The notes: generated by a model from the sequence alone, not told the origin. A stretch of 64,000 nt of DNA from Prochlorococcus marinus XMU1404 (GCF_017696175.1 NZ_JAAORE010000001.1:496001-560000), one strand, 5' to 3'; shown: positions 10,400-19,791, counted from the first letter of the stretch. Program-made: numbers and translations.

Positions 10400-11569
10400 T
10401 TAAATATTTTTAGCTCTTTTAACTTTTAATAGTGCATTATTTACTGCCTGTTGCTGATCTCTCTTAGTAATCCAGTGGTGATAAGTTTGAGTATGTAGGC
10501 TAACTGAATGCCCCATCATTCTGGCAGCCACAGTATCAGGTAAATCATAAAAAATTGTTCTTACTGCCCAAGCATGTCTTAGATCATACGGTTTTATTTG
10601 TAAAGAGTAACGATTGAACTGATTTGTAATTTTTTTTCCAATATTTTGTAAGGTTGTTATTTTAAGGTCTCTATTAATATTTGGAAGTAGTTCTGGATTT
10701 TCACCAAGTTTTGATAATTCGAACTTTTCTACCCATTCAGGATGAAATGGCCAAACTTGATGTTCCCCTGTTTTAGTCGTAGGTAAAACTCTAATAATTT
10801 TGTCTCCAAAATTTTTAAGGGAACTTAAATCACAAAAAAATACTTCATGATTTCTTAATCCATATGTAGCCATTAATCCAAAAACAAATTTCCAAGATTT
10901 GTTTGGTATCGTCTCCCAAAGTTTCTCTATTAACTCGTCTGTGGGTAGATCCCTAAATACTGATTTATGCAGACCATATCCTCTAGAATTTAATTTCCAA
11001 TCCTCTGGTAGTTTAATGTCCAAAAACTTAGCTAAAACACTTAGAGAAGTAGCACATTGTTTTCTGCTTCTGCTACCTTCATTGTAACTTTCAAGTGTTT
11101 TTTGAAATATTTTTTCTAAAGGTTCATTCTCAAAAGAATTATAAATATTTAGGATTCTTTTCATATATGGTTTGTATGAACTTCTCCAAGTAGTTTTTCT
11201 TGTGCTGCTTAAAAATTCACTTTTGCTTTCTTTAAAAAAAAATTCCTCAAATTGATTTAATCTATTTGGTAATTCAAAACCATTTTTTATCTGCTTTTTA
11301 TTAGAGATACCTATCCAATTAATCCACTCAAATTGATTCAATTCCAGTTGTAAATTGATTAACTGTAGTTTTTTTTTGGCTTCCTCTAATCCAGAAATAT
11401 CAGCCTTTATACCAAGAGATATTCTTTGTATCTTGAAATTATTTTTATCTTCTTTGGAGGGTAATGATCCTCTAATATTTAATTTTTCTCCCCTTTTCTC
11501 AATTTTAAGCTTGCTGCCTTTGGTAGCAAATTTATCATTGACATTATTAATTTCCTGAATTACGTTCAT
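10400..11569 (-). CDS. Tyrosine recombinase / phage-integrase family protein
   Basis: A 389-residue protein with a C-terminal tyrosine-recombinase domain. Visible catalytic positions are Arg239 (TYGLRNHE), Lys266 (TTKTGEH), Arg331 in YDLRHAWAVR (Tyr replaces the usual first His of HxLR), His354 (MMGHS) and Tyr363 (QTYHHW). The N-terminal half resembles a SAM-like core-binding domain but is Lys-rich and divergent. No prophage genes, att repeats or tRNA lie beside it; neighbours are core genes (cobO, hemH). It could be a fossil integrase, a domesticated recombinase or a stable housekeeping enzyme. Codon use looks like the rest of the window. Confidence 0.85.
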   Translation of the reverse strand: MNVIQEINNVNDKFATKGSKLKIEKRGEKLNIRGSLPSKEDKNNFKIQRISLGIKADISGLEEAKKKLQLINLQLELNQFEWINWIGISNKKQIKNGFELPNRLNQFEEFFFKESKSEFLSSTRKTTWRSSYKPYMKRILNIYNSFENEPLEKIFQKTLESYNEGSRSRKQCATSLSVLAKFLDIKLPEDWKLNSRGYGLHKSVFRDLPTDELIEKLWETIPNKSWKFVFGLMATYGLRNHEVFFCDLSSLKNFGDKIIRVLPTTKTGEHQVWPFHPEWVEKFELSKLGENPELLPNINRDLKITTLQNIGKKITNQFNRYSLQIKPYDLRHAWAVRTIFYDLPDTVAARMMGHSVSLHTQTYHHWITKRDQQQAVNNALLKVKRAKNI

Positions 11570-11634
11570 TTACTTATATAATTGACCATATCATGACGTT
11601 TTTAATGTTGATTTTCAATCTGCATGAATTTTAA

Positions 11635-12810
11635 ATGGATAAAATAGGCGTCTTATTAATGAATTTAGGAGGGCCTGAACGCATTACTGATGTGGGCCCA
11701 TTCTTATATAATCTTTTTTCTGATCCAGAGATAATCAGGACACCTTTTCCTGCTTTTCAAAAGCCTCTAGCCTGGTTAATTAGTACTCTTAGGAGTACTA
11801 CTTCACAACAAGCTTATCTTTCTATAGGTGGAGGTTCACCTATCAGAAGAATAACTGAACAACAAGCGAGAGAATTGCAATCTAAATTAAGAGATAAGGG
11901 GTTTAATGCCACTACCTATATAGCTATGAGATACTGGCATCCTTTTACGGAATCAGCTATTGCTGATATGAAAGCAGATGGTATAGATCAAGTTGTTGTA
12001 ATACCTTTGTATCCACACTTTTCAATAAGTACTAGTGGTTCAAGCTTTAGAGAATTAAAAAAATTACGAGATTCTGATAATGATTTTAAAAAAGTACCAA
12101 TGAGATGTGTAAGGAGTTGGTTCAGTCAATCAGGTTATTTAAAGTCAATGGTCGAATTAATATCAGAACAAATTTCACTTTGTGAATCACCTTCAAATGC
12201 TCATGTGTTTTTTACTGCTCATGGAGTTCCTAAGAGTTACGTAGAGGAAGCTGGAGATCCTTATAAGCAACAAATTGAAGATTGTTCTTTATTGATAATA
12301 AATGAGTTAGAAAAATGTTTAGGGCACAGTAACCCTTTTACACTTTCCTATCAAAGCAGAGTTGGTCCGGTTGAATGGTTGAAGCCTTATACGGAAGAAG
12401 TATTGGCTGATCTTGGAAGGTCAAATGTTAATGACCTAATTGTGGTTCCCATAAGTTTCGTTGGAGAGCATATTGAAACATTGCAAGAAATTGACATTGA
12501 ATATAAAGAAATTGCGAAAAAGGCTGGTATTAAAAACTTTCGAAGAGTTAAGGCTTTAAATACTCATCCTACTTTTATTGAAGGACTTAGTGATCTAGTG
12601 ATTTCTTGCTTGGAAGGCCCCCTAGTTAATATAGAGGAGGCTTCTCAGTTGCCTGAAAAAGTTAAACTTTACCCGCAAGAGAAATGGCAATGGGGTTGGA
12701 ATAATAGTTCAGAGGTTTGGAACGGAAGGGTTGCAATGATTGTTTTTCTGGTACTTTTTATTGAACTTATTTCAGGATCTGGACCTTTACATAAGCTAGG
12801 CATTTTATAA
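11635..12810 (+). CDS. hemH: Ferrochelatase with C-terminal CAB-like membrane segment
   Basis: Inserts Fe2+ into protoporphyrin IX, the last step of heme synthesis. The 391-residue protein starts [11 protein letters not shown] and includes FTAHGVP near residue 198 (catalytic His) and [11 protein letters not shown] near 284. After residue about 350 it carries an extension with [20 protein letters not shown]. This is a chlorophyll-a/b-binding (CAB/HLIP) type helix with the conserved Glu/Asn-Arg motif, found in cyanobacterial and plastid ferrochelatase. The extension is thought to anchor the enzyme and couple heme to chlorophyll supply. The gene is divergent from the recombinase, with 65 bp between starts. 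Confidence 0.96.
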   Translation: MDKIGVLLMNLGGPERITDVGPFLYNLFSDPEIIRTPFPAFQKPLAWLISTLRSTTSQQAYLSIGGGSPIRRITEQQARELQSKLRDKGFNATTYIAMRYWHPFTESAIADMKADGIDQVVVIPLYPHFSISTSGSSFRELKKLRDSDNDFKKVPMRCVRSWFSQSGYLKSMVELISEQISLCESPSNAHVFFTAHGVPKSYVEEAGDPYKQQIEDCSLLIINELEKCLGHSNPFTLSYQSRVGPVEWLKPYTEEVLADLGRSNVNDLIVVPISFVGEHIETLQEIDIEYKEIAKKAGIKNFRRVKALNTHPTFIEGLSDLVISCLEGPLVNIEEASQLPEKVKLYPQEKWQWGWNNSSEVWNGRVAMIVFLVLFIELISGSGPLHKLGIL

Positions 12811-12813
12811 AGA

Positions 12814-12839
12814 TCAAATAAAATTTATTTGAATTTTTT
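12814..12839 (+). terminator. Terminator-like hairpin after hemH
   Basis: A perfect inverted repeat TCAAATAAA / TTTATTTGA (9-bp arms around one A) lies at 12814-12832, directly followed by ATTTTTT. The hairpin has almost no GC, so its strength is uncertain, but position 3 bp after the hemH stop and the T-run fit an intrinsic terminator in this very AT-rich genome. Confidence 0.5.
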
Positions 12840-12946
12840 AAACATTATTGAAAGGTTTTTTGAGTATATTTCTGACATTACATTTCTAAATGAGGCAAAA
12901 GTATTTAATTAAGTTTAATATTTAAAGTAAATATTGAATTTCTTTA

Positions 12947-14707
12947 GTGACTCTTACTTCGAGATCCTTTTCAAAGGGTAGTTCAAAAAATGAAAATCCA
13001 ATTTGGATAACTGGTGCAGATGCACTAATGGATTCTCTAAAAATTCATGGGGTAAAAGTTATATTTGGATATCCAGGAGGAGCTATTCTTCCAATATATG
13101 ATGCTGTTCATAAGGCAGAACAAGATGGTTGGTTAAAGCATTATATGGTGAGACACGAACAAGGTGGTTCACATGCAGCTGATGGATATGCCAGATCTAC
13201 TGGTGAAGTGGGGGTATGTTTTGGAACCTCAGGTCCAGGGGCAACAAATTTAGTAACTGGGATTGCCACTGCTCAAATGGATTCAGTACCTCTCGTTGTA
13301 GTTACAGGTCAAGTCCCAAGACCTGCTATAGGGACAGATGCTTTTCAAGAAACAGATATTTTTGGCATAACTCTTCCAATAGTAAAACATTCATGGGTGA
13401 TAAGAGATCCTTCAGATATAGCTAAAGTAGTTTCTGAAGCTTTTTTTATTGCCTCCTCTGGAAGACCCGGTCCTGTTTTAATTGATATACCCAAAGATGT
13501 AGGTCAAGAATTCTTTAATTATAAAAGAGTTCTGCCCGGTGAAATTATTCCTAAAGGATTTAAGAGAAATGGAGATATTAATGATTGCGATATCAAAAAA
13601 GCAATTAAGTTAATAGAAGATTCTGAAAGACCCCTTCTATATGTTGGAGGTGGGGCAATATCTTCAGGTGCTCATGATGAAATAAGAACTTTCGCAAAGA
13701 ATTATCAAATACCAGTTACTACAACCTTAATGGGGAAAGGTGCTTTTGATGAAAAAGACAATTTATCAGTTGGAATGTTAGGAATGCACGGAACTGCTTA
13801 CGCAAATTTTGCAGTTACAGAATGTGATCTTTTAATTGCTATTGGAGCTAGATTCGATGATAGAGTTACAGGGAAATTAGATACTTTTGCACCTAATGCA
13901 AAGGTAATACATATAGATATTGATCCAGCTGAAGTTAATAAAAATAGACGTGTAGATGTTGCAATTGTCTCTGACGTTTCAAAAGCTGTCCTTAAAATTA
14001 ATGAAAAATTTGTTAGTAATAAATTTACTTGTCAGACGAAGAACTGGTTAGAAAAAATTGATTCTTGGAAAAATAAACACCCTTTATATGACCCTCCTAA
14101 AGAAGGAGAAATTTATCCTCAGGAAGTTCTTTTAAAAGTTAGGGAACTTTCACCAGAAGCTTATGTAACTACAGATGTAGGACAGCATCAAATGTGGGCT
14201 GCTCAATATCTGAGGAATTCTCCAAGAAAATGGATTAGTAGTGCAGGCTTAGGTACTATGGGTTTTGGATTGCCAGCAGCAATTGGAGTTAAAGCAGCTT
14301 TACCTAATTCAGATGTAATTTGTATCGCAGGAGATGCAAGTGTTTTAATGAATATTCAAGAATTAGGAACTTTATCTCAATATGGTTTAAAGGTGAAAGT
14401 GATTATCATAAATAATCGCTGGCAAGGTATGGTGAGGCAATGGCAGGAAAGTTTCTACGATGAAAGGTATTCCTCATCTGACATGAGTTGTGGTGAACCT
14501 GACTTTGTAAAACTTGCTGAGTCTTTTGGAGTTAAAGGATATTTAATCTCTGATAGAAAACAACTACAGAATGAATTGAGAAATGCTCTTGATCACGACG
14601 ACCCTGCCTTGATAAATATTCTTGTAAGAAGAGGCGAAAATTGCTATCCAATGGTTCCTCCGGGGAAAAGTAACGCTCAAATGGTTGGATACGTTAATTG
14701 TGAATAA
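12947..14707 (+). CDS. ilvB: Acetolactate synthase, large subunit
   Basis: Thiamine-diphosphate enzyme that makes acetolactate or acetohydroxybutyrate, the first common step of valine, leucine and isoleucine synthesis. The 586-residue protein has the TPP N-domain ([28 protein letters not shown]), the central FAD-binding domain, and the C-terminal TPP pyrophosphate/Mg site [14 protein letters not shown] near residue 464. The start is a GTG at 12947; no better in-frame ATG exists. The regulatory small subunit (ilvH) is not adjacent. The gene is followed by a small secreted-protein gene. Confidence 0.95.
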   Translation: MTLTSRSFSKGSSKNENPIWITGADALMDSLKIHGVKVIFGYPGGAILPIYDAVHKAEQDGWLKHYMVRHEQGGSHAADGYARSTGEVGVCFGTSGPGATNLVTGIATAQMDSVPLVVVTGQVPRPAIGTDAFQETDIFGITLPIVKHSWVIRDPSDIAKVVSEAFFIASSGRPGPVLIDIPKDVGQEFFNYKRVLPGEIIPKGFKRNGDINDCDIKKAIKLIEDSERPLLYVGGGAISSGAHDEIRTFAKNYQIPVTTTLMGKGAFDEKDNLSVGMLGMHGTAYANFAVTECDLLIAIGARFDDRVTGKLDTFAPNAKVIHIDIDPAEVNKNRRVDVAIVSDVSKAVLKINEKFVSNKFTCQTKNWLEKIDSWKNKHPLYDPPKEGEIYPQEVLLKVRELSPEAYVTTDVGQHQMWAAQYLRNSPRKWISSAGLGTMGFGLPAAIGVKAALPNSDVICIAGDASVLMNIQELGTLSQYGLKVKVIIINNRWQGMVRQWQESFYDERYSSSDMSCGEPDFVKLAESFGVKGYLISDRKQLQNELRNALDHDDPALINILVRRGENCYPMVPPGKSNAQMVGYVNCE

Positions 14708-14775
14708 TAATTCTTTAAAATACGTTTTTTATAAAATTAACTTTAAGACAAATCAAAAAATTAAAAATTTCTGAA

Positions 14776-15126
14776 TTGAAAAATTTTTCAAAACTTTTAA
14801 TTATAATATCCTTATTTGTTATTCATCCTGTAATAGTTAACTCGGCTGAAATTCTTCAAATTATAAGTTCAAATACTATTTTGGTGGGGGATCAGAATAG
14901 GAATCTAAATATTAGATTATTTTGTGTAGATGTAAATGAAAATGATGAGCTCGAAGCAACTAATTTACTCAAGAGTGAATTCCCAAGGGGAAGCAAAGTA
15001 AAAATAAAACCTTTTGGTTTTAAAGATAATTTATTGTTAGCAAAAGTTTCTAATATTAAAGGTACTAAGGAAATGACAGAATTATTAGTTGCTAAAGATT
15101 TAACTAGTAAAGTTTGTACAAGTTAA
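14776..15126 (+). CDS. Small secreted protein, possible SNase-like fold
   Basis: The 116-residue protein, from a TTG start at 14776, opens with a Lys followed by a hydrophobic core and VNSAE, a clear Sec signal peptide with cleavage near residue 24. The mature part (about 92 residues) has SSNTILVGDQNRNLNIRLFCVDV, which resembles the first strands of staphylococcal-nuclease (thermonuclease) domains, where similar peptides line the OB-fold. The protein is shorter than a complete SNase and the catalytic Arg/Glu set is not evident, so nuclease activity is doubtful. It may be a periplasmic or thylakoid-lumen protein of unknown role. It converges end-to-end with the YfiH gene. Confidence 0.68.
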   Translation: MKNFSKLLIIISLFVIHPVIVNSAEILQIISSNTILVGDQNRNLNIRLFCVDVNENDELEATNLLKSEFPRGSKVKIKPFGFKDNLLLAKVSNIKGTKEMTELLVAKDLTSKVCTS

Positions 15127-15915
15127 CTATTTCTCAGAGCAAATAAAATTCCATTGCCTCGAGATTGTATTGCTTCTTCTCCAGGAATTAAATTCATTTT
15201 TTAATTTGTATGTGCATAAATTTGAGATATCTATATTTGCATTAGGGATGTTCTCATTTAAAAGTTGCCTGTAGGCAGATCTTTTAAGATCAAGTTGATT
15301 TAAGTTTTGCTCTTTCAAGTGATTTGAATCTCTAGAATAGAGATCTTTTTCAGTTTTAGTCAAATTGACAGTTATTTTTTTGTTCTCGGCCTTTTTATAA
15401 AATTCTTTTAGTGTCATCTTATCAACTAGATAATGTTCCTTCGATATCGATGGCCCTATTGCGATAAGTAAGTCATCTCTAGATGTTCCAAAATTATCGA
15501 AAATTTTAACCAGATTTTTTATTATTTTTTTTTCTAAACCTTTTCTTCCACAATGCAAGGCTGCTACATTTCTTGTCTTTTTATCTGCAAAAAATATTGG
15601 CATGCAATCAGCTGTGTAAATCCACAAGTTTTGATTGCATTTATTACCAACAAGACCATCTGCATAAGTCTTACTCCCTTCTTGCGAATGTGATCCAAAA
15701 ACTATCACATTACTGTGAATTTGATTTAAAACACAATTTACATAATTCTCATTAAAATAATTACTTAATAATTGAGGAGATTTCTCAGAGCAAGACTTCG
15801 TAAAATATGCATGTTTGAAATTATATTGACTAAGGATAGGTGATATGTAATACTCAAATTTTTTGTTTTGAATAAAAATTTCAGCTTTAGAGAAATATAT
15901 TTCTTTGTAAGGAAT
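15127..15915 (-). CDS. YfiH/DUF152 laccase-domain protein with probable ATT start
   Basis: Family of copper/zinc-dependent polyphenol oxidases also reported to act as purine nucleoside phosphorylases. Visible metal-site motifs are TADCMPIFFAD, ALHCGRKGL and, upstream, QIHSN. The last is coded at about 15709-15723, before the first GTG (15708). The frame stays open from 15708 up to a stop at 15946-15948 and encodes family-like sequence there, including KHAYFTK, yet contains no ATG, GTG, TTG or CTG. An ATT at 15913-15915 has AGGAG on the sense strand 8 nt before it and gives a 262-residue product, the normal family length. A start at 15708 would lose one metal-binding His. ATT initiation is inference; a mutated start or sequencing error is the alternative. 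Confidence 0.75.
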   Translation of the reverse strand: MPYKEIYFSKAEIFIQNKKFEYYISPILSQYNFKHAYFTKSCSEKSPQLLSNYFNENYVNCVLNQIHSNVIVFGSHSQEGSKTYADGLVGNKCNQNLWIYTADCMPIFFADKKTRNVAALHCGRKGLEKKIIKNLVKIFDNFGTSRDDLLIAIGPSISKEHYLVDKMTLKEFYKKAENKKITVNLTKTEKDLYSRDSNHLKEQNLNQLDLKRSAYRQLLNENIPNANIDISNLCTYKLKNEFNSWRRSNTISRQWNFICSEK

Positions 15916-15937
15916 AGTTCCTGCTCCTAAAGTGAAT

Positions 15938-16843
15938 TTATGAAATTAATTTAATATCCCTCAAGATCCAGAATCCTGCAAATTTTTCAATATATGGCGT
16001 TGACTGTATGGAAATAAATTGATAACCAAAAGAATTTCTTTTATTCTCTAAAAACTTTGTACTTAAAATGTTTGCATCTTTTTCTGGTAAATCTGTTACC
16101 AGCCACTTATCTTCTTCTGAAGCTTCAAGGATAAGTTGGTTTTTATTTATAGTTAATTTAATAGGTTCTAAACAACTGAACCATGCAGCAAGTGCTAAAG
16201 ATCTATCTTTGCTAAAAAGTCTTAATCCTGGGACTGAGTGATTATCATCTAAATCTTGTTGAATTGGGAAAATATCTCCAAATTCCATGGGCCAATTTTC
16301 TGCTGATTTTAATTCACCAATTGATATTTCAGAGATAGTTAAAGCGTCACCTCTCACTGCTTCTGGTAGAGGTTGAGGAGAGCTTTCTATTCTGGAGCTT
16401 AAAGTAGGAGCTAGTACCCCTCTTACATAACCTGTTTCCTTTGGATAAATCTCTTTTTCAAGAAATTCGATTCTATCAATTAAATCGTAAGTTCTTCTAC
16501 TAACAAGAGGCTCAATACTTGAGGCCTCCAGTGATTTCTTAATGATCGATTTCATTGAAGATCTCCAAAATCTAACTATTGTTGGTTTCGCCCAGCCTTG
16601 TTTTTTTGCATCATTAATTGCTTCATTTAGTGCCTCTGTAAGCCATTCTGAATTAACTTTATTAGCAGGACAATTTTTATTCCAAAGAAAAATATCTTCT
16701 GTCTTAAAACTTCTTGTAGAGCAAATAATTAACTCCCATCTTTTTTTTCCATTGGATTCAATAATTGGTCTTGAATAAAAGTCTAATTCCCAATTTGAAG
16801 TTTTTAATTCAAGACTTGGTTCTGTTTTATTATTAATGTTCAT
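15938..16843 (-). CDS. Tab2/Atab2-family RNA-binding protein (DUF1092)
   Basis: The 301-residue protein shows the Tab2 hallmarks: N-terminal WELDFYSRPI...GKKRWELIIC, the central RFWRSSM and SSRIESSPQPLPEAVRGD segments, and the C-terminal GFWILRDI. In Chlamydomonas and Arabidopsis the homologs bind psaB mRNA 5' regions and promote photosystem I (and II) translation; in cyanobacteria the protein is conserved and assumed to act on the same messages. Its ATG overlaps the stop of the S1-domain protein by four bases (ATGA at 16840-16843), so the two translation factors form one unit, with the YfiH gene behind. Confidence 0.9.
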   Translation of the reverse strand: MNINNKTEPSLELKTSNWELDFYSRPIIESNGKKRWELIICSTRSFKTEDIFLWNKNCPANKVNSEWLTEALNEAINDAKKQGWAKPTIVRFWRSSMKSIIKKSLEASSIEPLVSRRTYDLIDRIEFLEKEIYPKETGYVRGVLAPTLSSRIESSPQPLPEAVRGDALTISEISIGELKSAENWPMEFGDIFPIQQDLDDNHSVPGLRLFSKDRSLALAAWFSCLEPIKLTINKNQLILEASEEDKWLVTDLPEKDANILSTKFLENKRNSFGYQFISIQSTPYIEKFAGFWILRDIKLIS

Positions 16844-18045
16844 TTATCTTGTTCTTTTTTATCGAAGAGTGCTTTAGTTTTAAGTGCTCTTTCAGTTGCT
16901 TCTTGCATAACTTTTTGCTTATCAATAATTAATTCTCCAGCAGAGTTTTCTAAAAGTGCTGTATTGAGACCAATGCGCCCTTTTTCGAGGTCAATTTCAG
17001 ATATTAAAGCTTTTATAATTTCCCCTTCTCTAAAAATTTCTCGTAAGGAACGAATAGATCCATTTGTTAGTGAGGATTGATGAAGAAGTCCACTAGCTCC
17101 ATCTAAATCAATAAAAAAGCCATATGGTTTAACTGCTAAAACTTCTCCTTCGATTAATTGGCCCAATTTTAAACTCCCAAGTTTAGAAACTAATCTCGCC
17201 TTTTTTTCAGAGAGAACTAATTTTCTGGATTCTGGATTGACCTCTAGAAATGCTACTTTTAAAGTTTTGCCAACAAATGATTGATGATTCTGACCATCTT
17301 CAAGTTGGGATCTTGGGATAAATCCTCTCAACCCATCTACATCGCATGTAAGTCCACCCCTGTTAAAACCATTTATTAAAACATCAATTAATTCTCCATT
17401 TTTTGAAGAAATTGTGACTTTTTCCCAACTTTGTCTAAGAATTAATGCTCTAGCACTTAACGTCACCATTCCATCAGCATTTTGCTCTTTAATTACCAAA
17501 ACTTCCATTTCAAGCCCTTTAGAAAATTTTTCCTTAAAGTTAGTAATTACTCCTAACCCGCATTCTTTTTTGGGCATAAAACCTGGCGCTTTTCCACCAA
17601 TGTCAACGTATAAACCATCACTCTCAATTGCTATAACCTTTCCTGAGATAGTCTCTCCTGTCGCCCCTATTGGCTCATTTTCATTTAAAGCTTCTAAAAA
17701 GGCACTTTCATCAAAATCGAATTCATCAACTGTTCTTTCTAATTGAAAATCTGTGCTTTGCTCAGAAAAATTAAGGGGTCTATTTAAGTCTTGTTGAGTT
17801 AAATTTTGTTGAGAAATATCAAAATCATTGGTGTTTTCATTATTGTCCTCAATTTTTTTTACTGAATCATTTTTAATGATTTGCGGTTTGATTGCGATAT
17901 CTTCTTTTTTAATTTCTTCTTGCGAATTGGTTTGCTCATTATCTATTTTTTGAGTATCTTTCTTGCTTATGTGAAGTACCTGAAGAGGTTTTTTATTGCC
18001 CTTTGGTTGGATATTATCTTGGGCATTTTTATTACTGACTCCCAT
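16840..18045 (-). CDS. rps1b: S1-domain RNA-binding protein (second ribosomal S1 homolog)
   Basis: A 401-residue protein. Residues 1 to about 130 are a low-complexity, Lys/Asn/Gln/Asp-rich region. After that come S1 RNA-binding domains: about 132-205 (GETISGKVIAIESDGLYVDIGGKAPGFMP begins there), 215-285 (a more divergent one, GFNRGGLTCDVDGLRGFIPRS), and 295-370 (GEVLAVKPYGFFIDLDGASGLLH). Cyanobacteria commonly have two S1 homologs; this resembles the one called rps1b or nbp1. The role is mRNA binding at the 30S subunit. It is the first gene of the S1-Tab2-YfiH set, and its start lies 66 bp from the divergent creatininase-family gene. Confidence 0.88.
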   Translation of the reverse strand: MGVSNKNAQDNIQPKGNKKPLQVLHISKKDTQKIDNEQTNSQEEIKKEDIAIKPQIIKNDSVKKIEDNNENTNDFDISQQNLTQQDLNRPLNFSEQSTDFQLERTVDEFDFDESAFLEALNENEPIGATGETISGKVIAIESDGLYVDIGGKAPGFMPKKECGLGVITNFKEKFSKGLEMEVLVIKEQNADGMVTLSARALILRQSWEKVTISSKNGELIDVLINGFNRGGLTCDVDGLRGFIPRSQLEDGQNHQSFVGKTLKVAFLEVNPESRKLVLSEKKARLVSKLGSLKLGQLIEGEVLAVKPYGFFIDLDGASGLLHQSSLTNGSIRSLREIFREGEIIKALISEIDLEKGRIGLNTALLENSAGELIIDKQKVMQEATERALKTKALFDKKEQDK

Positions 18046-18111
18046 CGTAGGTAAAATAAGGATAATTAATTATTAACATACTCTAAATGTTAGTACTCAA
18101 AATTAAAATTA

Positions 18112-18906
18112 ATGAACTTTAAACCAATACCTAACAAATTTGAATATTTAAATTGGCAAGAAATTGAGTGTGTTGCAAAAAACAAAAGATCAACAGTGAT
18201 TTGGCCATTCGGTGCTGTTGAGCAACATGGGCCGCATTTGCCTCTTGCTACAGACAGTATTTTTGTTGATGAAATTATTAGCGAAGTTTTTAAATTATTC
18301 TCTGCCGATATTCCATTAAAAAAACTTCCAACCCAATATATTGGTTTTTCTCCAGAACATAAGGGTTTTGCCGGGACAATTTCACTTTCCTCAAATTTAC
18401 TAACCTCAATGATAAAGGAAGTTGGAGGTCAATTATCTGAAATGGGTTTTAAAAGATTGATATTAATTAATGGACATGGAGGTCAAATTTCACTATTAAA
18501 TACAGCTGCAAGAGAGCTAAGAAGTATCGCACCAGGGATGGCAGTTTTTCCTTGTTTCTTATGGAGTGGTGTGAATGGATTGAGTGAATTGTTAACAAAA
18601 ACTGAGATTGAGGATGGGCTTCATGCTTCTTTAGCTGAAACAAGTTTGATGATGGCTTTGAAACCAGAATTAGTAGGTGATGAACGCCCAAATGAGGGCA
18701 ATAAAGTAGAGATCCCTGAAGGTTGGAGTCTAGAGGGCAATGCGCCTACTGCTTGGCTTACTGACGACTTTAGTAAATCAGGTGTTATTGGAGATAGTAG
18801 AGGAGCAAATGAGTCTTTAGGGAAAAATTTAAAGGAATTATTGATTAATCATTGGTTCAAATTGATTATGAATCTGATGCAATCAGATTGGCCAAACAAT
18901 TATTAA
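18112..18906 (+). CDS. Creatininase-family amidohydrolase
   Basis: The 264-residue protein has the metal-binding motifs of the creatinine amidohydrolase family: GAVEQHGPHLPLATDSIF near residue 36 (Glu, His and Asp ligands), INGHGGQ near 121 and a late DGLHASLAETS with His and Glu. Members include creatininase, MftE (mycofactocin peptidase) and ArfB (formamide hydrolase in flavin synthesis), so the substrate is open. It sits directly upstream of the alkane gene ado on the same strand with an 84-111 bp gap that contains a promoter-like element, so it is probably a separate transcript. Confidence 0.85.
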   Translation: MNFKPIPNKFEYLNWQEIECVAKNKRSTVIWPFGAVEQHGPHLPLATDSIFVDEIISEVFKLFSADIPLKKLPTQYIGFSPEHKGFAGTISLSSNLLTSMIKEVGGQLSEMGFKRLILINGHGGQISLLNTAARELRSIAPGMAVFPCFLWSGVNGLSELLTKTEIEDGLHASLAETSLMMALKPELVGDERPNEGNKVEIPEGWSLEGNAPTAWLTDDFSKSGVIGDSRGANESLGKNLKELLINHWFKLIMNLMQSDWPNNY

Positions 18907-18972
18907 ATAAGTTTTAGTAAAAAATGTGACTTAACAATTGAAACTATTTTCATGATATTTAAATAAACTCTC

Positions 18973-18978
18973 TATAAT
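18973..18978 (+). promoter_or_regulatory. Likely -10 element of the ado promoter
   Basis: A perfect TATAAT hexamer at 18973-18978 would place a transcription start near 18985, leaving a leader of about 33 nt before the preferred ado start at 19018. No convincing -35 box is visible at the correct spacing, which is common in this group. Confidence 0.5.
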
Positions 18979-19017
18979 CATGTAATATTCATGCATAATG
19001 AGCTAAAGATTACTGAC

Positions 19018-19746
19018 ATGCAAACTCTAGAATCAAATAAAAAAACTATTGAAGAATCGACTAATCCGATTTCTTTAGATTTGCCCGACTTCACTACAGA
19101 TTCTTATAAGGATGCATACAGCAGAATAAATGCAATTGTTATAGAGGGAGAGCAAGAGGCTCATGATAATTACATTTCAATAGCAACTTTAATTCCAAAT
19201 GAGTTAGAGGAGTTAACTAAATTGGCGAGAATGGAAATGAAGCATAAAAAAGGCTTTACTGCATGTGGAAGAAATTTAGGTGTAGTAGCTGATATGGAAT
19301 TTGCCAAAAAATTCTTTTCTAAATTACATGGTAATTTTCAAGTTGCTCTTGAAAAAGGAAATTTAACAACATGTCTTTTAATACAAGCTATCTTAATTGA
19401 AGCATTCGCAATCTCTGCTTATAACGTCTACATAAGAGTTGCTGATCCTTTTGCAAAAAAGATAACAGAGGGAGTAGTTAAAGATGAATATCTTCATTTA
19501 AATTACGGTCAAGAGTGGCTTAAAGAGAATTTATCTACTTGTAAAGAGGAATTAATGGAAGCTAACAAGGTTAATCTTCCTTTAATTAAGAAGATGTTAG
19601 ATGAAGTAGCAGATGACGCATCAGTTTTAGCTATGGACAGGGAAGAATTAATGGAAGAATTTATGATTGCTTATCAAGACACATTGATGGAAATAGGTCT
19701 AGATAATAGAGAAATAGCCAGAATGGCGATGGCTGCAATTGTTTGA
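19018..19746 (+). CDS. ado: Aldehyde-deformylating oxygenase (alkane synthesis)
   Basis: Non-heme di-iron enzyme that converts fatty aldehydes to alkanes (mainly pentadecane in Prochlorococcus) plus formate. It has the ferritin-like iron ligands: Glu in IEGEQEAHDNY, Glu and His in ARMEMKHKKGF, Glu in LIEAFAISAY, and the ExxH of VKDEYLHLNYG. The length, 242 residues from 19018, fits the family. An in-frame ATG at 18991 adds nine residues, but it lies only about 6 nt after the predicted transcription start, so I prefer 19018. The partner aar follows 108 bp downstream, the classic cyanobacterial pair. Confidence 0.97.
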   Translation: MQTLESNKKTIEESTNPISLDLPDFTTDSYKDAYSRINAIVIEGEQEAHDNYISIATLIPNELEELTKLARMEMKHKKGFTACGRNLGVVADMEFAKKFFSKLHGNFQVALEKGNLTTCLLIQAILIEAFAISAYNVYIRVADPFAKKITEGVVKDEYLHLNYGQEWLKENLSTCKEELMEANKVNLPLIKKMLDEVADDASVLAMDREELMEEFMIAYQDTLMEIGLDNREIARMAMAAIV

Positions 19747-19763
19747 TTTTATTTCTACTTAAT

Positions 19764-19791
19764 TAGGAATTTTAATAATTAATCATTCCTA
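19764..19791 (+). other. Hairpin between ado and aar
   Basis: Inverted repeat TAGGAAT (19764-19770) and ATTCCTA (19785-19791) with a 14-nt loop, 17 bp after the ado stop. It lacks a following T-run, so it is not a clear terminator. It could trim or stabilise the ado 3' end or partly separate ado from aar. Confidence 0.35.

Noticed and set aside
10400-11569. Prophage or genomic island around the recombinase
   Set aside because: No phage genes, no tRNA, no att repeats; flanks are core genes on both sides.
15127-15948. Frameshifted YfiH gene
   Set aside because: The N-terminal family sequence is in the same frame as the main part, so no frameshift is needed; only the start codon is missing.
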